NCBI RefSeq assembly: GCF_014621695.1
Contig: NZ_CP061281.1
Span: 992,001 to 1,056,000 of the forward strand
DNA length: 64,000 nucleotides
From: Streptomyces xanthii
Lineage (GTDB): Bacteria > Actinomycetota > Actinomycetes > Streptomycetales > Streptomycetaceae
Reading direction: 5' to 3'
Shown here piece by piece: positions 35,301 through 43,186 of this stretch; positions within the stretch are counted from its first letter, which is position 1; each line of letters begins with the position of its first letter. Below the pieces are notes generated by a model that worked only from the letters and a program-made list of their open reading frames with translations, ran no database searches and was not told the DNA's origin. The position numbers were made by a program, and so were the translations under genes.

Positions 35301-35715
35301 CCGTCGGCGGCCGCTCCTCCTCGGGCAGCCCCACCCCGCCGAAGAGGTACCGCACCTGCATTTCGGTGGCACTGCGTGGATGCCGTCCGAGGAACGCCTG
35401 GGCGGTCGGAACAACTCTGCGCCACTCGCTGACGAACACGTCCGGCAGGGATGAATCGATCCGAGAGGTGAAGACGCCGTTCCAGGGATACTGAGCGGCC
35501 TCGGAGAGCCACTCCGGCGGCTCGACAGCACGGACCTCCCGGTCGAAGCGCTCGTACTCGGCCGCCGCGTTGTCGCTCAGCGACTCCACAGCGCTGGGAA
35601 CGACCGAGCGCGCGGGACCTGAGGCAGCCTGAAACTCCTCCAACGCCTGCCCCAGCAGCATGAAGGCAGGGCCCGTCACGAGCCTGGAGAGCAAGGTTTG
35701 GATTGAAGATTCCAT
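32368..35715 (-). CDS. SIR2-like/P-loop STAND-type NTPase, putative phage defence sensor-effector
   Basis: A 1115-residue protein. Residues 1-240 look like a divergent SIR2 domain: GPAFMLLGQALEEF stands where the LLGAG dinucleotide loop is expected, and YPWNGVFTSRIDSSLPDVF (about 76-93) resembles the SIR2-like 'TTN-D' region. A P-loop ATPase follows, with Walker A GQTATGKT at about 350-357 and Walker B TLLVWDG at about 405-411. The remaining 650 residues are helical and repeat-like, suitable as a STAND sensor. Defence SIR2 proteins deplete NAD+ on phage detection; catalysis here is uncertain because the usual loop is altered. ATG 35715 has TACTCT eight bases upstream, suggesting a leaderless start. 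Confidence 0.75.
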   Translation of the reverse strand: MESSIQTLLSRLVTGPAFMLLGQALEEFQAASGPARSVVPSAVESLSDNAAAEYERFDREVRAVEPPEWLSEAAQYPWNGVFTSRIDSSLPDVFVSEWRRVVPTAQAFLGRHPRSATEMQVRYLFGGVGLPEEERPPTDVIQEVESKARAAEMLQVLAETLATPRGVIVIEGYRPGDWLTTQELFTFVNRLQPGQAHLFSVTEALREDTFVRAAIDRGMLVAHSETFSAVLNELETSGRFQRMSAGRAMAGQRLIPIGDGFAEVDVNTWNRVIGAARPVDNELLEPFPSASSALKYQRFRTFLGASEGSPPWKAVASGYNLRRDFEEVLLRRVQSSLDELSMPEPIVIAGQTATGKTIALCSLALQVARSGQAAVLHRSRRGDRPTLADIDAFASWADENHAIPTLLVWDGMVDIDEYYTLQRQLRSRGRRVLIVGSSYLPPQHVKKVIRVDSGLSEAEVARVKDWLPAFAVPVPDDIGGKLDSSFLALLYRVLPETERGLRRGLTMEMREAEIGLEKLSKATEETGSSRLGAIAQALADAGFDIDALAPSERPHAELIDLSFEERSSTERLTSMVLVAGRRGLLVPLELVLRILGREGSSRIVELVRNFDIFRWTEDERGSQYLGARTQLEAELLAREDLNVRTEVEVTGQMIENLRPMPTRGGGEEVQFMVDLMEGMGPQSRDSTRYAEHYLDLANAFVHLREGRGLAHHRLVLLEANLTREHVLWAQKHNVSSSAERIELLRHVQRLLEVTIEEADASPRSRLNLLVELASTDGAQVFELSQRGEPSNASAISALMSEVTRAALSARAYDPENVYPVDVVAWTTRRAVETGVLSEETRIDLLANAQASLDSIDPGTLSPAQRATYDQRRVEMARMLNDKALEAKHLAALTENNDPAAYYFLARSAARRGPEGVKVAVESLLRASIEVRADWRCSRLLLDLFWELKTGKPFLRGERQVLAFTEADWNECLRITDAIPVAGDFDRYRLDFLRGLSLFHLGSYRASEEVFRRLDRESQDLSSRIVSTYLASGSDGKALLFTGRVVWATPDGRRGIAWVDQLRIEVPFIPQRFSVTDFRRKGDILPSFHIAFNMRGALADPIRAAHRGERRTPDAQ

Positions 35716-35723
35716 ACATGCCC

Positions 35724-35729
35724 AGAGTA
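35724..35729 (-). promoter_or_regulatory. Leaderless-type -10 of the NTPase operon
   Basis: TACTCT on the minus strand ends eight bases before ATG 35715 and no Shine-Dalgarno is present. A -35 of consensus type is not evident, so strength cannot be judged. Confidence 0.4.
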
Positions 35730-36344
35730 GCGCGTGCGGCCGCGCTAACCCCATAGTCGCAGGGAAATCGCTTGTCCAGACTTGCCCTTGCTCGAACGGT
35801 GGTCGAGCTCAGCGGCAGCTTGCGCACGCACGGGAGTAACTGGCCGGGCACTACCGCGTATACGCCGACACGGTCGCTCGCGGATTCAACCGTGCGCCAT
35901 CGCGCCCCTCCTGCCTCGGCACGGTCGCTCCCGAGCCAATGACGTTTGCAGGAACCTGGGCGAGCAAAGACGCGAACAAACCGTGCGATACGAGCCGCGA
36001 CGCCCTCAGCATGGCGTACGCCAAAGTCGGCTGTCGCGTGCTCATTCGGCCCTTGCTCCCGATTCACTTCAGGTGATCGGTCCAGAGACTAGGCAAGAGA
36101 TCCGCCCGGTTCTGTCCATCGTTCGGTTGACCCCGGGCCGAGGACGCATCCGCCCGCACGTCGCGCCGGAGGGCAAGGGTTGGATGGGCAAGGTCAGGGC
36201 ACCTTCCTCCAGCCAGAGAGCGAAGGTGCCGTCCTCGGTCGTGCGCACCGTGCAGTTCGCCGTCGAGCCGTCGATCACGACGGACTGACCGCCGTGGCCC
36301 CATGCGAGCAGCTGCGCCGGCCCGTCTCATCCCCGGCTGTGCAG

Positions 36345-36536
36345 CAGCTCAACGGCACCGCGCGTCCCGAGCACCGTGCTCACCACGCCGTCACCATCGG
36401 GCTCAACGGTTTCATCAAACCCGCGGGCGACTTCGCCAAGAGGCACGACCTCATCACCCTCGGCCGCGAGGACCTGAAGCGATGGGCCCACGGCACCCAC
36501 CTCTACGACGTCGTCCGGGCGGGCGGCGCACCTTGA
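36345..36536 (+). pseudogene. Remnant of a restriction-endonuclease-like C terminus
   Basis: The translation HAVTIGLNGFIKPAGDFAKRHD, then LITLGREDLKRWAHGTHLYDVV, resembles the end of Mrr-type restriction endonuclease domains, where a strand with TNG..F..A..FA is followed by LIGRE.L..W. The upstream catalytic part (D...ExK) is not present in any frame. It ends in a normal stop at 36536. Assignment is from pattern only and should be treated as tentative. Confidence 0.4.
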
Positions 36537-36571
36537 CCCGGTCAAGGTGCGCTTCGGTCAGTCAAGTGCGC

Positions 36572-36591
36572 TGGTCCCCAAGTGGTCCCCA
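36572..36591 (+). promoter_or_regulatory. Right tandem TGGTCCCCA sites (putative integrase arm sites)
   Basis: TGGTCCCCA at 36572-36580 and 36583-36591, same orientation and 11-bp period as the left pair. They lie 50 bp from the right repeat. Just before them CAGTCAAGTGCGCT (36559-36572) repeats 14 bases of the tRNA-Pro gene (36694-36707). Confidence 0.6.
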
Positions 36592-36603
36592 AAAACGAGT
36601 CAG

Positions 36604-36633
36604 GGGCCGTTTCAGATCTTTCTGAAACGGCCC
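36604..36633 (-). terminator. Terminator of tRNA-Pro carried by the element
   Basis: GGGCCGTTTCAG (36604-36615) and CTGAAACGGCCC (36622-36633) make a perfect 12-bp stem immediately 3' of the intact tRNA-Pro on the minus strand. It differs in sequence from the left-side stem at 31177 but occupies the equivalent place, so integration kept tRNA termination. Confidence 0.8.
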
Positions 36634-36640
36634 TTGACCT

Positions 36641-36728
<88 letters not shown>

Positions 36729-36774
36729 ATGTCCACTGCCTTCCGGGCGGTCCCTTCCGGCGGCGACAGACAGA

Positions 36775-36804
36775 ACAATACCCCAAGCTCACGGCTGGTT
36801 TGAA
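36775..36804 (-). promoter_or_regulatory. Promoter of tRNA-Pro(GGG)
   Basis: On the minus strand TTCAAA (36804-36799), an 18-bp spacer and TATTGT (36780-36775) lie about 47 bp before the mature tRNA 5' end. Both hexamers are close to the vegetative consensus. Confidence 0.6.
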
Positions 36805-36847
36805 ACCGGTTCGGCGTCCTCGGGGCGGGGTCGGCGAGAATCGGCAC

Positions 36848-37342
36848 ATGAGCACTTCGCGCGGCGCCGGCCGGGACCGGGACGAGACGGGCAGGGCGCG
36901 CAACGCCCGGCCGCGGGACGGCCTGGGCCGACCGCTCCCCTACGGCAGCACCGGGGTGGCCCGGCAGCCGGAGGGCGTCGTGCGGACTCCGGAGGAGACG
37001 GTCGCCGAGGCGCAGTCGCTGCTCGACGCGGGGCGGCCGTTCCACGCGCACGAGGTGTTCGAGGACGCGTGGAAGTCCGGTCCGCCGGAGCAGGAGGCCC
37101 TGTGGCGCGCGCTCGCCCAGCTGGCGGTGGGTCTCACCCACGCGGCGCGGGGCAACACGAAGGGAGGCGCGCGCCTGCTCCGCCGGGGCGCTGCCTCCCT
37201 GGAGTCATGGCCGGGCACACCCCCGGCCCGCCTGAACACCCGGGCCCTGATCGAGTGGGCCCACGCCCTGGCGCACCGGGTGGAGTCCGGTGGCCCGGTG
37301 GATCCGGCCGCCGAGGCCCCCGGTCTCACGAGCGCCCCGTAG
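36848..37342 (+). CDS. DUF309 family protein
   Basis: A 164-residue protein. The C-terminal 100 residues are the DUF309 helical domain with its signature RPFHAHEVFEDAWKSG near residue 68 and WRALAQLAVGLTHAARGN after it. The His and Glu residues of HxHExxE hint at a metal site, but no function is established. The first 50 residues are polar and probably disordered. ATG 36848 is the first start after the divergent tRNA-Pro promoter; no strong ribosome site is visible. Confidence 0.85.
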   Translation: MSTSRGAGRDRDETGRARNARPRDGLGRPLPYGSTGVARQPEGVVRTPEETVAEAQSLLDAGRPFHAHEVFEDAWKSGPPEQEALWRALAQLAVGLTHAARGNTKGGARLLRRGAASLESWPGTPPARLNTRALIEWAHALAHRVESGGPVDPAAEAPGLTSAP

Positions 37343-37414
37343 AGGCGCGAGGCCGTGTCGGTGTGCGGCCCGTTCCCGCGTGCGCACAGCCCGCATACGG
37401 GTGACGATGCGAAC

Positions 37415-39496
37415 GTGACCACAGACACCGCCGCACCCCCCGCCGAAGCGGCGCAGCCCCCCGTTCTGGACAAGCGCCGCCGCAACGTCGTCTTCGTCAC
37501 GATCATGCTCGGCATGCTGCTGGCCGCCCTGGACCAGACGATCGTCGGCACGGCGCTGCCGACGATCGTCTCGGACCTGGGCGGCGCCGCCCACATGTCC
37601 TGGGTCGTGACCTCCTACCTGCTCGCCGAGACCGTGGCGACGGTCCTGGTCGGCAAGTTCGGTGACCTGTTCGGCCGCAAGATCGTCTTCCAGGTCTCGG
37701 CGATCGTCTTCATCACGGGCTCGTTCCTGTGCGGCCTCGCCACGAACATGTCGCTGCTGATCGCCTGGCGGGCGATGCAGGGCATCGGCGCGGGCGGCCT
37801 GATGGTCACCTCGATGGCGCTGATCGCCGACGTGATCCCGCTGCGCGAGCGCGGCAAGTACCAGGGCGCGATCGGCGCCGTGTTCGGCGTCTCCACGGTC
37901 GTCGGCCCGCTCCTGGGCGGCCTGTTCACCGACCATCTGACGTGGCGCTGGGCGTTCTACGTCAACGTGCCGATCGCGATCGTCGTCGTCATCGCGGCGG
38001 CGCGCACGATCCCGGTCGTGAAGTCGGCGGTCCGGCCGGTCATCGACTATCTGGGCATCGCCCTGGTGGCGGTCGGCGCGAGCGCGCTGATCCTGGCGAC
38101 GAGCTGGGGCGGCAACGAGTACGCGTGGGGCTCCGGGGTCATCATCGGCCTGTTCGTGGGCGGCATCGTGGCGCTCGGCCTGTTCTGCGTGGTGGAGACG
38201 CGGGCGGCGGAGCCGATGCTGCCGATGCGGCTGTTCCGCAACCCGGTCTTCACGGTGTGCTCGGTGCTGAGCTTCATCGTGGGCTTCGCGATGCTGGGCG
38301 CGATGACGTTCCTGCCGACGTATCTCCAGTACGTGGACGGGGACTCGGCCACGATCTCGGGCGTGCGGACGCTGCCGATGGTGATCGGTCTGCTGGCCGC
38401 GTCCATCTTCTCCGGCAACGTGGTGAGCAAGACGGGCCAGTACCGCCTGTTCCCGATCGTCGGCTCGCTCGTGATGGCGCTCGGCCTGTATCTGCTGTCC
38501 CTGATGGATCCGTCGACCAGCACCTGGCTGTCGTCGCTGTACATGCTGGTGCTGGGGCTCGGGATCGGACTGTGCATGCAGGTCCTGACGATCGCCGTGC
38601 AGAACACCGTGGAGTACGCGGACCTGGGCACGGCGACGTCCGGCGTCACCTTCTTCCGTACGCTCGGCAGCTCGTTCGGCACCGCCGTGTTCGGGACCAT
38701 CTACGCGAACTCCCTCAAGCCGAACCTCACGGAAGGCGTCGCGGAGGCGGCCCGCGCGGGGACCGGGGTGGATCCGGCGACGCTGGCCGGGGCGGCGCAG
38801 AGCCCGGAGGGGCTGCATCAGTTGCCAGCGGCGGCGCAGGGGCCGATCGTCGACGCGTACGCGGACTCGCTGCACACCGTGTTCCTGTGGACGGTGCCGG
38901 TCGCGCTGATCGGTTTCGTGGTGGCGCTGTTCCTGAAGCAGGTGGCGCTGCGCGACAGTGCGCGGATGGGCTCCTCGGACATGGGCGAGGGCTTCGCGCA
39001 GCCGACGACGAGCGATTCCGAGCGCGTCCTGGAGCGGGCGGTGAGCTCCATCGTGAAGTCGGCGGACCTGGACACCGCGCGCCGGATCCTCGACTCCTCG
39101 GACTCGCGGCTCGACATGGCGGGGGCCTGGGCGGTGATGCAGGTGGAGTTCTTCACCCGGATGGTCGGTCACGCGAGCCTCGGGATGATCGCGGCCCGGC
39201 GGCGGCTGCCGCCCGAGGTCCTGGTGCCGGTGTTCCAGCGGATGGTCGACGAGGGCTATCTGACCCGGACGGGCTCGTACTTCTCGCACACGGCGGCGGG
39301 GCGGCGCGAGGCCGAGGTGTTCAACCGGGCGTGGGGCAACTGGCTGAGCGCGCGGGTCGAGGAGGACCTGGGCCGGCCGCCGGGTGAGGACCTGCGGACG
39401 GCGGTGGACACGATCGCGAAGCGGCTGCTCGTGGAGGACCTGGCACAGGGACTGCCGCAGCGGCCCGGTTCGGCCCGCATCCTCAGCCCCTCCTAG
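37415..39496 (+). CDS. DHA2 (EmrB/QacA) MFS efflux pump with C-terminal winged-helix-like domain
   Basis: A 693-residue transporter. Residues about 20-515 carry 14 hydrophobic helices with DHA2 motifs LDQTIVGTALPTI, GKFGDLFGRK, GAVFGVSTVVGPLLGG and WRWAFYVNVPI. It should export a lipophilic drug using the proton gradient. The last 160 residues are soluble and unusual: IAARRRLPPEVLVPVFQRM, then VDEGYLTRTGSYFSHTAAGRREA, reads like a winged-helix of MarR/PadR type. A cytoplasmic regulatory or protein-binding tail is likely. GTG 37415 has no clear ribosome site. It follows DUF309 by 72 bp. The TSUP gene converges 12 bp after the stop. Confidence 0.9.
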   Translation: MTTDTAAPPAEAAQPPVLDKRRRNVVFVTIMLGMLLAALDQTIVGTALPTIVSDLGGAAHMSWVVTSYLLAETVATVLVGKFGDLFGRKIVFQVSAIVFITGSFLCGLATNMSLLIAWRAMQGIGAGGLMVTSMALIADVIPLRERGKYQGAIGAVFGVSTVVGPLLGGLFTDHLTWRWAFYVNVPIAIVVVIAAARTIPVVKSAVRPVIDYLGIALVAVGASALILATSWGGNEYAWGSGVIIGLFVGGIVALGLFCVVETRAAEPMLPMRLFRNPVFTVCSVLSFIVGFAMLGAMTFLPTYLQYVDGDSATISGVRTLPMVIGLLAASIFSGNVVSKTGQYRLFPIVGSLVMALGLYLLSLMDPSTSTWLSSLYMLVLGLGIGLCMQVLTIAVQNTVEYADLGTATSGVTFFRTLGSSFGTAVFGTIYANSLKPNLTEGVAEAARAGTGVDPATLAGAAQSPEGLHQLPAAAQGPIVDAYADSLHTVFLWTVPVALIGFVVALFLKQVALRDSARMGSSDMGEGFAQPTTSDSERVLERAVSSIVKSADLDTARRILDSSDSRLDMAGAWAVMQVEFFTRMVGHASLGMIAARRRLPPEVLVPVFQRMVDEGYLTRTGSYFSHTAAGRREAEVFNRAWGNWLSARVEEDLGRPPGEDLRTAVDTIAKRLLVEDLAQGLPQRPGSARILSPS

Positions 39497-39508
39497 GACC
39501 TGGCCCGT

Positions 39509-40273
39509 TCAGCGCAGCAGGAGTTGCAGGCCGCCGAGGACGGTCGCCGCGAGGACGAGCTGTTCGAAGAGCCGCTGATTGATGCGGTTCACCGCCCACT
39601 TGCCGATGAGGGCGCCGGGCACGACGAACGCGGCGAGGGCGGCGTCGAGCAGCAGGGACTTGCCGTCGATCAGGCCGAGGCCGACGCTGAACGGCACCTT
39701 CGCGGAGTTCACGATGAGGAAGAACCACGCGGAGGTGCCGAGGAATCCCAGCTTCCGGAAGCCCGCGGAGAGCAGGTAGAGGGAGAGCACGGGGCCGCCC
39801 GCGTTGGCCACCATCGTGGTGAACCCGCCGAGGACCCCGTACGAGCCGGCCTTGATCCGTGCCGTGCGGGTCGCCGTCTCCTCCGGTTCGGGCCGTTCGG
39901 CGGCGCGCCGGCGCCACACCGTGACGGCGGCCATCAGGAGCAGGATCGCACCGATGCTGGTGCGCACGGCGCCGTCCCCCGCGAAGCCGAGGAAGACGGT
40001 GCCGATGACCACGCCGACGGCGACGGCGGGGAACAGCCGCCACAGGGTGGGCCAGTGGGCGTGCCGCCGGTAGGTGAGCACGGCGAGGACGTCGCCGCAG
40101 ATGAGGATGGGCAGCAGCACGCCCGTGGACTCACGGGCGGGCAGGACGGCGGCGAAGACGGCGAGGCTGACCGTGTTGGCGCCACTGACGGCGGTCTTGG
40201 AGAAGCCGACGAGGACGGCCGCGACGGCCAGCGCGGCGAAGCCCCAGGGCGTGATCCCGAATATCTCGTGCAT
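39509..40273 (-). CDS. TSUP (TauE/SafE) family transporter
   Basis: A 254-residue membrane protein with about eight hydrophobic helices in two repeats. The family is the sulfite/sulfonate exporter TSUP type; paired motifs GFSKTAVSGANTVSLAVFAAVLPAR and VLGGFTTMVANAGGPVLSLYLL mark the two halves. Substrate could be sulfite, sulfoacetate or another organic anion and is not resolved. I start at ATG 40273, 12 codons inside the longest frame, as the first residues then lead directly to the first helix. TAGCAT lies 10 bases upstream. Confidence 0.87.
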   Translation of the reverse strand: MHEIFGITPWGFAALAVAAVLVGFSKTAVSGANTVSLAVFAAVLPARESTGVLLPILICGDVLAVLTYRRHAHWPTLWRLFPAVAVGVVIGTVFLGFAGDGAVRTSIGAILLLMAAVTVWRRRAAERPEPEETATRTARIKAGSYGVLGGFTTMVANAGGPVLSLYLLSAGFRKLGFLGTSAWFFLIVNSAKVPFSVGLGLIDGKSLLLDAALAAFVVPGALIGKWAVNRINQRLFEQLVLAATVLGGLQLLLR

Positions 40274-40321
40274 GCGGAGACCGATGCTAGCCGCATCGAT
40301 CTCCGCCACCGCGCCGGGAGG

Positions 40322-41842
40322 TCAGGCGGAGCGGTACGCGTCCCGCAGCTCTCGCTTGAGGACCTTCATGCTGGGGCCGAGCGGCAGTTCGCCGGTGATC
40401 TCGACGCGGCGCGGGTACTTGTGCTTGGCCAGGTGCTCCCTGGACCAGGCGATGACGGCGTCCGGGTCGGCGCTCTCGCCCTCCTTGGGCACGACCACGG
40501 CGCAGACCTCCTCGCCGTGCACGGGGTCGGGCAGCCCGATGACGGCGACGTGGGCGACGGCCGGGTGCCGCATCAGGACCTCCTCGACCTCGCGCGGGTA
40601 CACGTTGAAGCCACCGCGGATGATGACGTCCTTCTTGCGGTCGACGATGGAGATGTAGCCGTCGGCGTCCTTGGTGCCGAGGTCGCCGGTGCGGAACCAG
40701 CCGTCGACGAGGGCCTGCGCGGTCGCCTCGGGGCGGCCCAGGTACTCGGTGAAGACGTTGTGGCCGCGCACGACGATCTCGCCGAGCTCGCCGGCGGGCA
40801 GCAGTTCGACGCGCTCGTCGACCTCGGCGCGGGCGATCTCGACGTCGACGCCCCAGATCGGGTGGCCGACGGTGCCCGCCTTGATGCCGTACCAGGGCTG
40901 GTTGACGGCGGCGACGGGCGAGGTCTCGCTGAGTCCGTAGCCCTCGTGGATGCGGGCACCGAACGTGGCCTCGAAGGCCTCCAGGACCGCGAGCGGCAGG
41001 GAGGCGCCGCCGGAGACGGCCACGCGGAGCCTGGGCAGTTCGGCGGCGTCCCGGGCGGCGGCGAGCAGGTGGACGTACATCGTGGGCACGCCGTGGAAGA
41101 CGGTGACGCCCTCACGGACCATCAGGTCGATGGCGCGGGCGGCGTCGAAGCGGGGCAGCAGGACGAGCGTCTTGCCCGCGCGCCACACGGCGTTGAGGGA
41201 GGCGGTCTGGCCGAAGGCGTGGAAGAAGGGCAGGGCGCCGAGGACGATGTCGTCGGGGCAGTACTCGTGGGCGTCGAAGGCGTCCACGGTGGCGTTCATG
41301 ACGAGGTTGAGGTGGCTGAGGACGGCGCCCTTGGGGACGCCGGTGGTGCCGCTCGTGTAGAAGATGACGGCCGCGTCCTCGGGGCCGCGGGCCGCGTACA
41401 CGTCGAGCGGGGTGGCCCCGGCTGCGGCCGCGTCGAGTTCGCCGTCCTCGCCGAGGGTGGCGACGCGGGCTCCGGCGGCCTCGGCGGCGGCGCTTCCGAC
41501 GGCGGCCTGTCCGGGGTGGCACAGGAGCAGGTCGACGCCGCTGTCGCGGAGCACGTGCGCGGCCTCGTCGGCGGACAGCAGGAGGTGGACGGGGACGACG
41601 ACACCGCCGGCCGCGAGGATCGCGTAGTAGGCGCGCGGGAAGTCCACGGTGTTCGGGGCCATCAGGGCCACCCGGTCGCCGGGCCGGACGCCGTACGTGT
41701 CGACGAGCGCTCCGGCGCGGGCGCGGACCTGGTCCCACAACTCACCGAAGGTGAACCGCTGGTCGCCCTGGACGAGGGCGGTCTTGTCGGGCCTGCGGCG
41801 GGCGTTGTCGGCGAGGATCGCGGCGAGCGAGAGAGTGGCCAT
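40322..41842 (-). CDS. Long-chain acyl-CoA ligase (AMP-forming)
   Basis: A 506-residue acyl-adenylate synthetase. The AMP-binding P-loop motif is FYTSGTTGVPKGAVLSH near residue 160; further motifs are HEGYGLSETSP near 300, DGWFRTGDLGTKDADGYISIVDRKKD near 385 and the lysine-bearing LGPSMKVLKRELRD near the C terminus, all intact. It activates a fatty acid to its CoA ester. The thiolase gene lies upstream on the same strand with a gap of about 127 bp, so the two may serve one beta-oxidation route. ATG 41842 has GGAG 13 bases upstream, which is somewhat distant. Confidence 0.9.
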   Translation of the reverse strand: MATLSLAAILADNARRRPDKTALVQGDQRFTFGELWDQVRARAGALVDTYGVRPGDRVALMAPNTVDFPRAYYAILAAGGVVVPVHLLLSADEAAHVLRDSGVDLLLCHPGQAAVGSAAAEAAGARVATLGEDGELDAAAAGATPLDVYAARGPEDAAVIFYTSGTTGVPKGAVLSHLNLVMNATVDAFDAHEYCPDDIVLGALPFFHAFGQTASLNAVWRAGKTLVLLPRFDAARAIDLMVREGVTVFHGVPTMYVHLLAAARDAAELPRLRVAVSGGASLPLAVLEAFEATFGARIHEGYGLSETSPVAAVNQPWYGIKAGTVGHPIWGVDVEIARAEVDERVELLPAGELGEIVVRGHNVFTEYLGRPEATAQALVDGWFRTGDLGTKDADGYISIVDRKKDVIIRGGFNVYPREVEEVLMRHPAVAHVAVIGLPDPVHGEEVCAVVVPKEGESADPDAVIAWSREHLAKHKYPRRVEITGELPLGPSMKVLKRELRDAYRSA

Positions 41843-41860
41843 GAGGGGGTGGTGCTCCGT

Positions 41861-41919
41861 TCCTTGCTGGTGGTGCGAGTCCTTGCTCGGCGGTGCGAGT
41901 CCTTGCTGGTGGTGCGGCC
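41861..41919. repeat. Short tandem repeat, about 20-bp unit, three copies
   Basis: TCCTTGCTGGTGGTGCGAG-type units start at 41861, 41880 and 41900, with one-base length difference between the first and second. It lies between the thiolase and acyl-CoA ligase genes and has no coding sense there. Confidence 0.7.
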
Positions 41920-41969
41920 GGCCGCGGGACCGGGGCCCCGCGGCCGACGTCCTGACGTGGTACGGGAGT

Positions 41970-43157
41970 TCAGCCGCGCTCGACGAGCACGGCGCTGCCC
42001 TGGCCGACGCCGACGCACATGGTGGCGAGGCCGCGCCCGGCGCCGGTGCGGCGCAGACGGTGCAGCAGGGTGGTGAGGATGCGGGCGCCGGAGCAGCCGA
42101 GGGGGTGGCCCAGCGCGATGGCGCCGCCGGTCGGGTTGACGAGCCCGGGGTCGATGCCGAGGGCGTCGACGCAGGCGAGGGCCTGGGCGGCGAACGCCTC
42201 GTTGAACTCGGCCTCCTGGACGTCACCGATCCCCCAGCCGACGCGGGCGAGCGCCTTCTGTGTGGCGGGGACGGGGCCGATGCCCATGACGTCGGGGTGG
42301 ACTCCGGCGGAGGCTCCGGCGACGTAGCGGCCGAGGGACTCGAGGCCGAGGTCGTTCAGTGCCTGCTCGCTGACGAGGAGGAGTCCGGCGGCTCCGTCGT
42401 TCATCGGGGAGGCGTTGCCCGCGGTGACCGAACCGCCCTTGCGGAACACGGGCTTGAGACCGCCGAGCTTGTCCAGGGAGGTGTCGGGCCTGATGCACTC
42501 GTCGGCGTCGACGACGACCCCGTCGGGCCGGGTGACGGGCAGGATCTCGGCGTCGAAGAGTCCGTCCTTGCGGGCGGCGGCGGCGCGCTGGTGGCTGCGC
42601 AGGGCGAAGGCGTCCTGGGCCTCGCGCGAGACCCCGTACCGCTCGGCGACCTCCTCGGCGGTCTCCCCCATCGCGAGGACGCCGTGCAGGTCCTTCATCT
42701 TCGGGTTGACCAGGCGCCAGCCGAGGCGGGTGTCGTAGGTCTGCATGCTGTGGGGCAGCGCGTCGTCGGGGCGGGGCAGGACGAACGGGGCCCGGCTCAT
42801 GGACTCGGAGCCGCCCGCGAGCACGATGTCGGCCTCGCCGGCGGCGATGGTGCGGGCGGCGGTGGTGACGGCCTCCAGGCCGGAGGCGCACAGCCGGTTC
42901 ACGGTGGCGCCGGGCACGGTCTCGGGGAGGCCCGCGAGCAGCGCGGCCATGCGCGCGATGTTGCGGTTGTCCTCACCGGCCTGGTTCGCGGCGCCCCAGT
43001 AGACGTCGTCGATCCGGGCGGGGTCGAGGGCGGGCACGTCGTCGATCAGGCCCCGGATCACGGTCGCGGCGAGGTCGTCGGGCCGGACGGTGGAGAGGGA
43101 CCCGCGCAGCTTCCCGATCGGGGTGCGGCGCGCGGCGGCGAAGTGGACAGGACGCAC
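41970..43157 (-). CDS. Acetyl-CoA C-acyltransferase (thiolase)
   Basis: A 395-residue thiolase. The acylated Cys is in VNRLCASGLEAV near residue 88, the His in NEAFAAQAL near 350, and the second Cys in CVGVGQGSAVLVERG near the C terminus, with GHPLGCSGARI beside it. It would cleave 3-ketoacyl-CoA in beta-oxidation or condense acetyl-CoA. GTG 43157 is supported by AGGAG six bases upstream; the frame extends 11 codons further but through the ribosome site. A palindromic operator at 43187-43212 overlaps the promoter region. Confidence 0.92.
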   Translation of the reverse strand: MRPVHFAAARRTPIGKLRGSLSTVRPDDLAATVIRGLIDDVPALDPARIDDVYWGAANQAGEDNRNIARMAALLAGLPETVPGATVNRLCASGLEAVTTAARTIAAGEADIVLAGGSESMSRAPFVLPRPDDALPHSMQTYDTRLGWRLVNPKMKDLHGVLAMGETAEEVAERYGVSREAQDAFALRSHQRAAAARKDGLFDAEILPVTRPDGVVVDADECIRPDTSLDKLGGLKPVFRKGGSVTAGNASPMNDGAAGLLLVSEQALNDLGLESLGRYVAGASAGVHPDVMGIGPVPATQKALARVGWGIGDVQEAEFNEAFAAQALACVDALGIDPGLVNPTGGAIALGHPLGCSGARILTTLLHRLRRTGAGRGLATMCVGVGQGSAVLVERG

Positions 43158-43186
43158 GGTCAGCTCCTGAGGTGACGCGGACGGTA

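Larger units (their letters stand above)
35730..36640. other. Right part of the element, decayed, no intact gene
   Basis: About 900 bp upstream of the NTPase operon. Short frames occur on both strands but none is convincing over its full length. On the minus strand about 36069-36318 reads GHGGQSVVIDGSTANC... and TFALWLEEGALTLP, which has protein-like composition but lacks a start and flanks. On the plus strand the end of a restriction-endonuclease-like domain is preserved. The region may once have held the missing integrase or a third gene. Confidence 0.6.

Noticed and set aside
31270..36640. Search for an integrase or excisionase gene in the tRNA-linked element
   Set aside because: No frame shows the R...HxxR...Y recombinase pattern or a MerR-like excisionase; short frames are incoherent.
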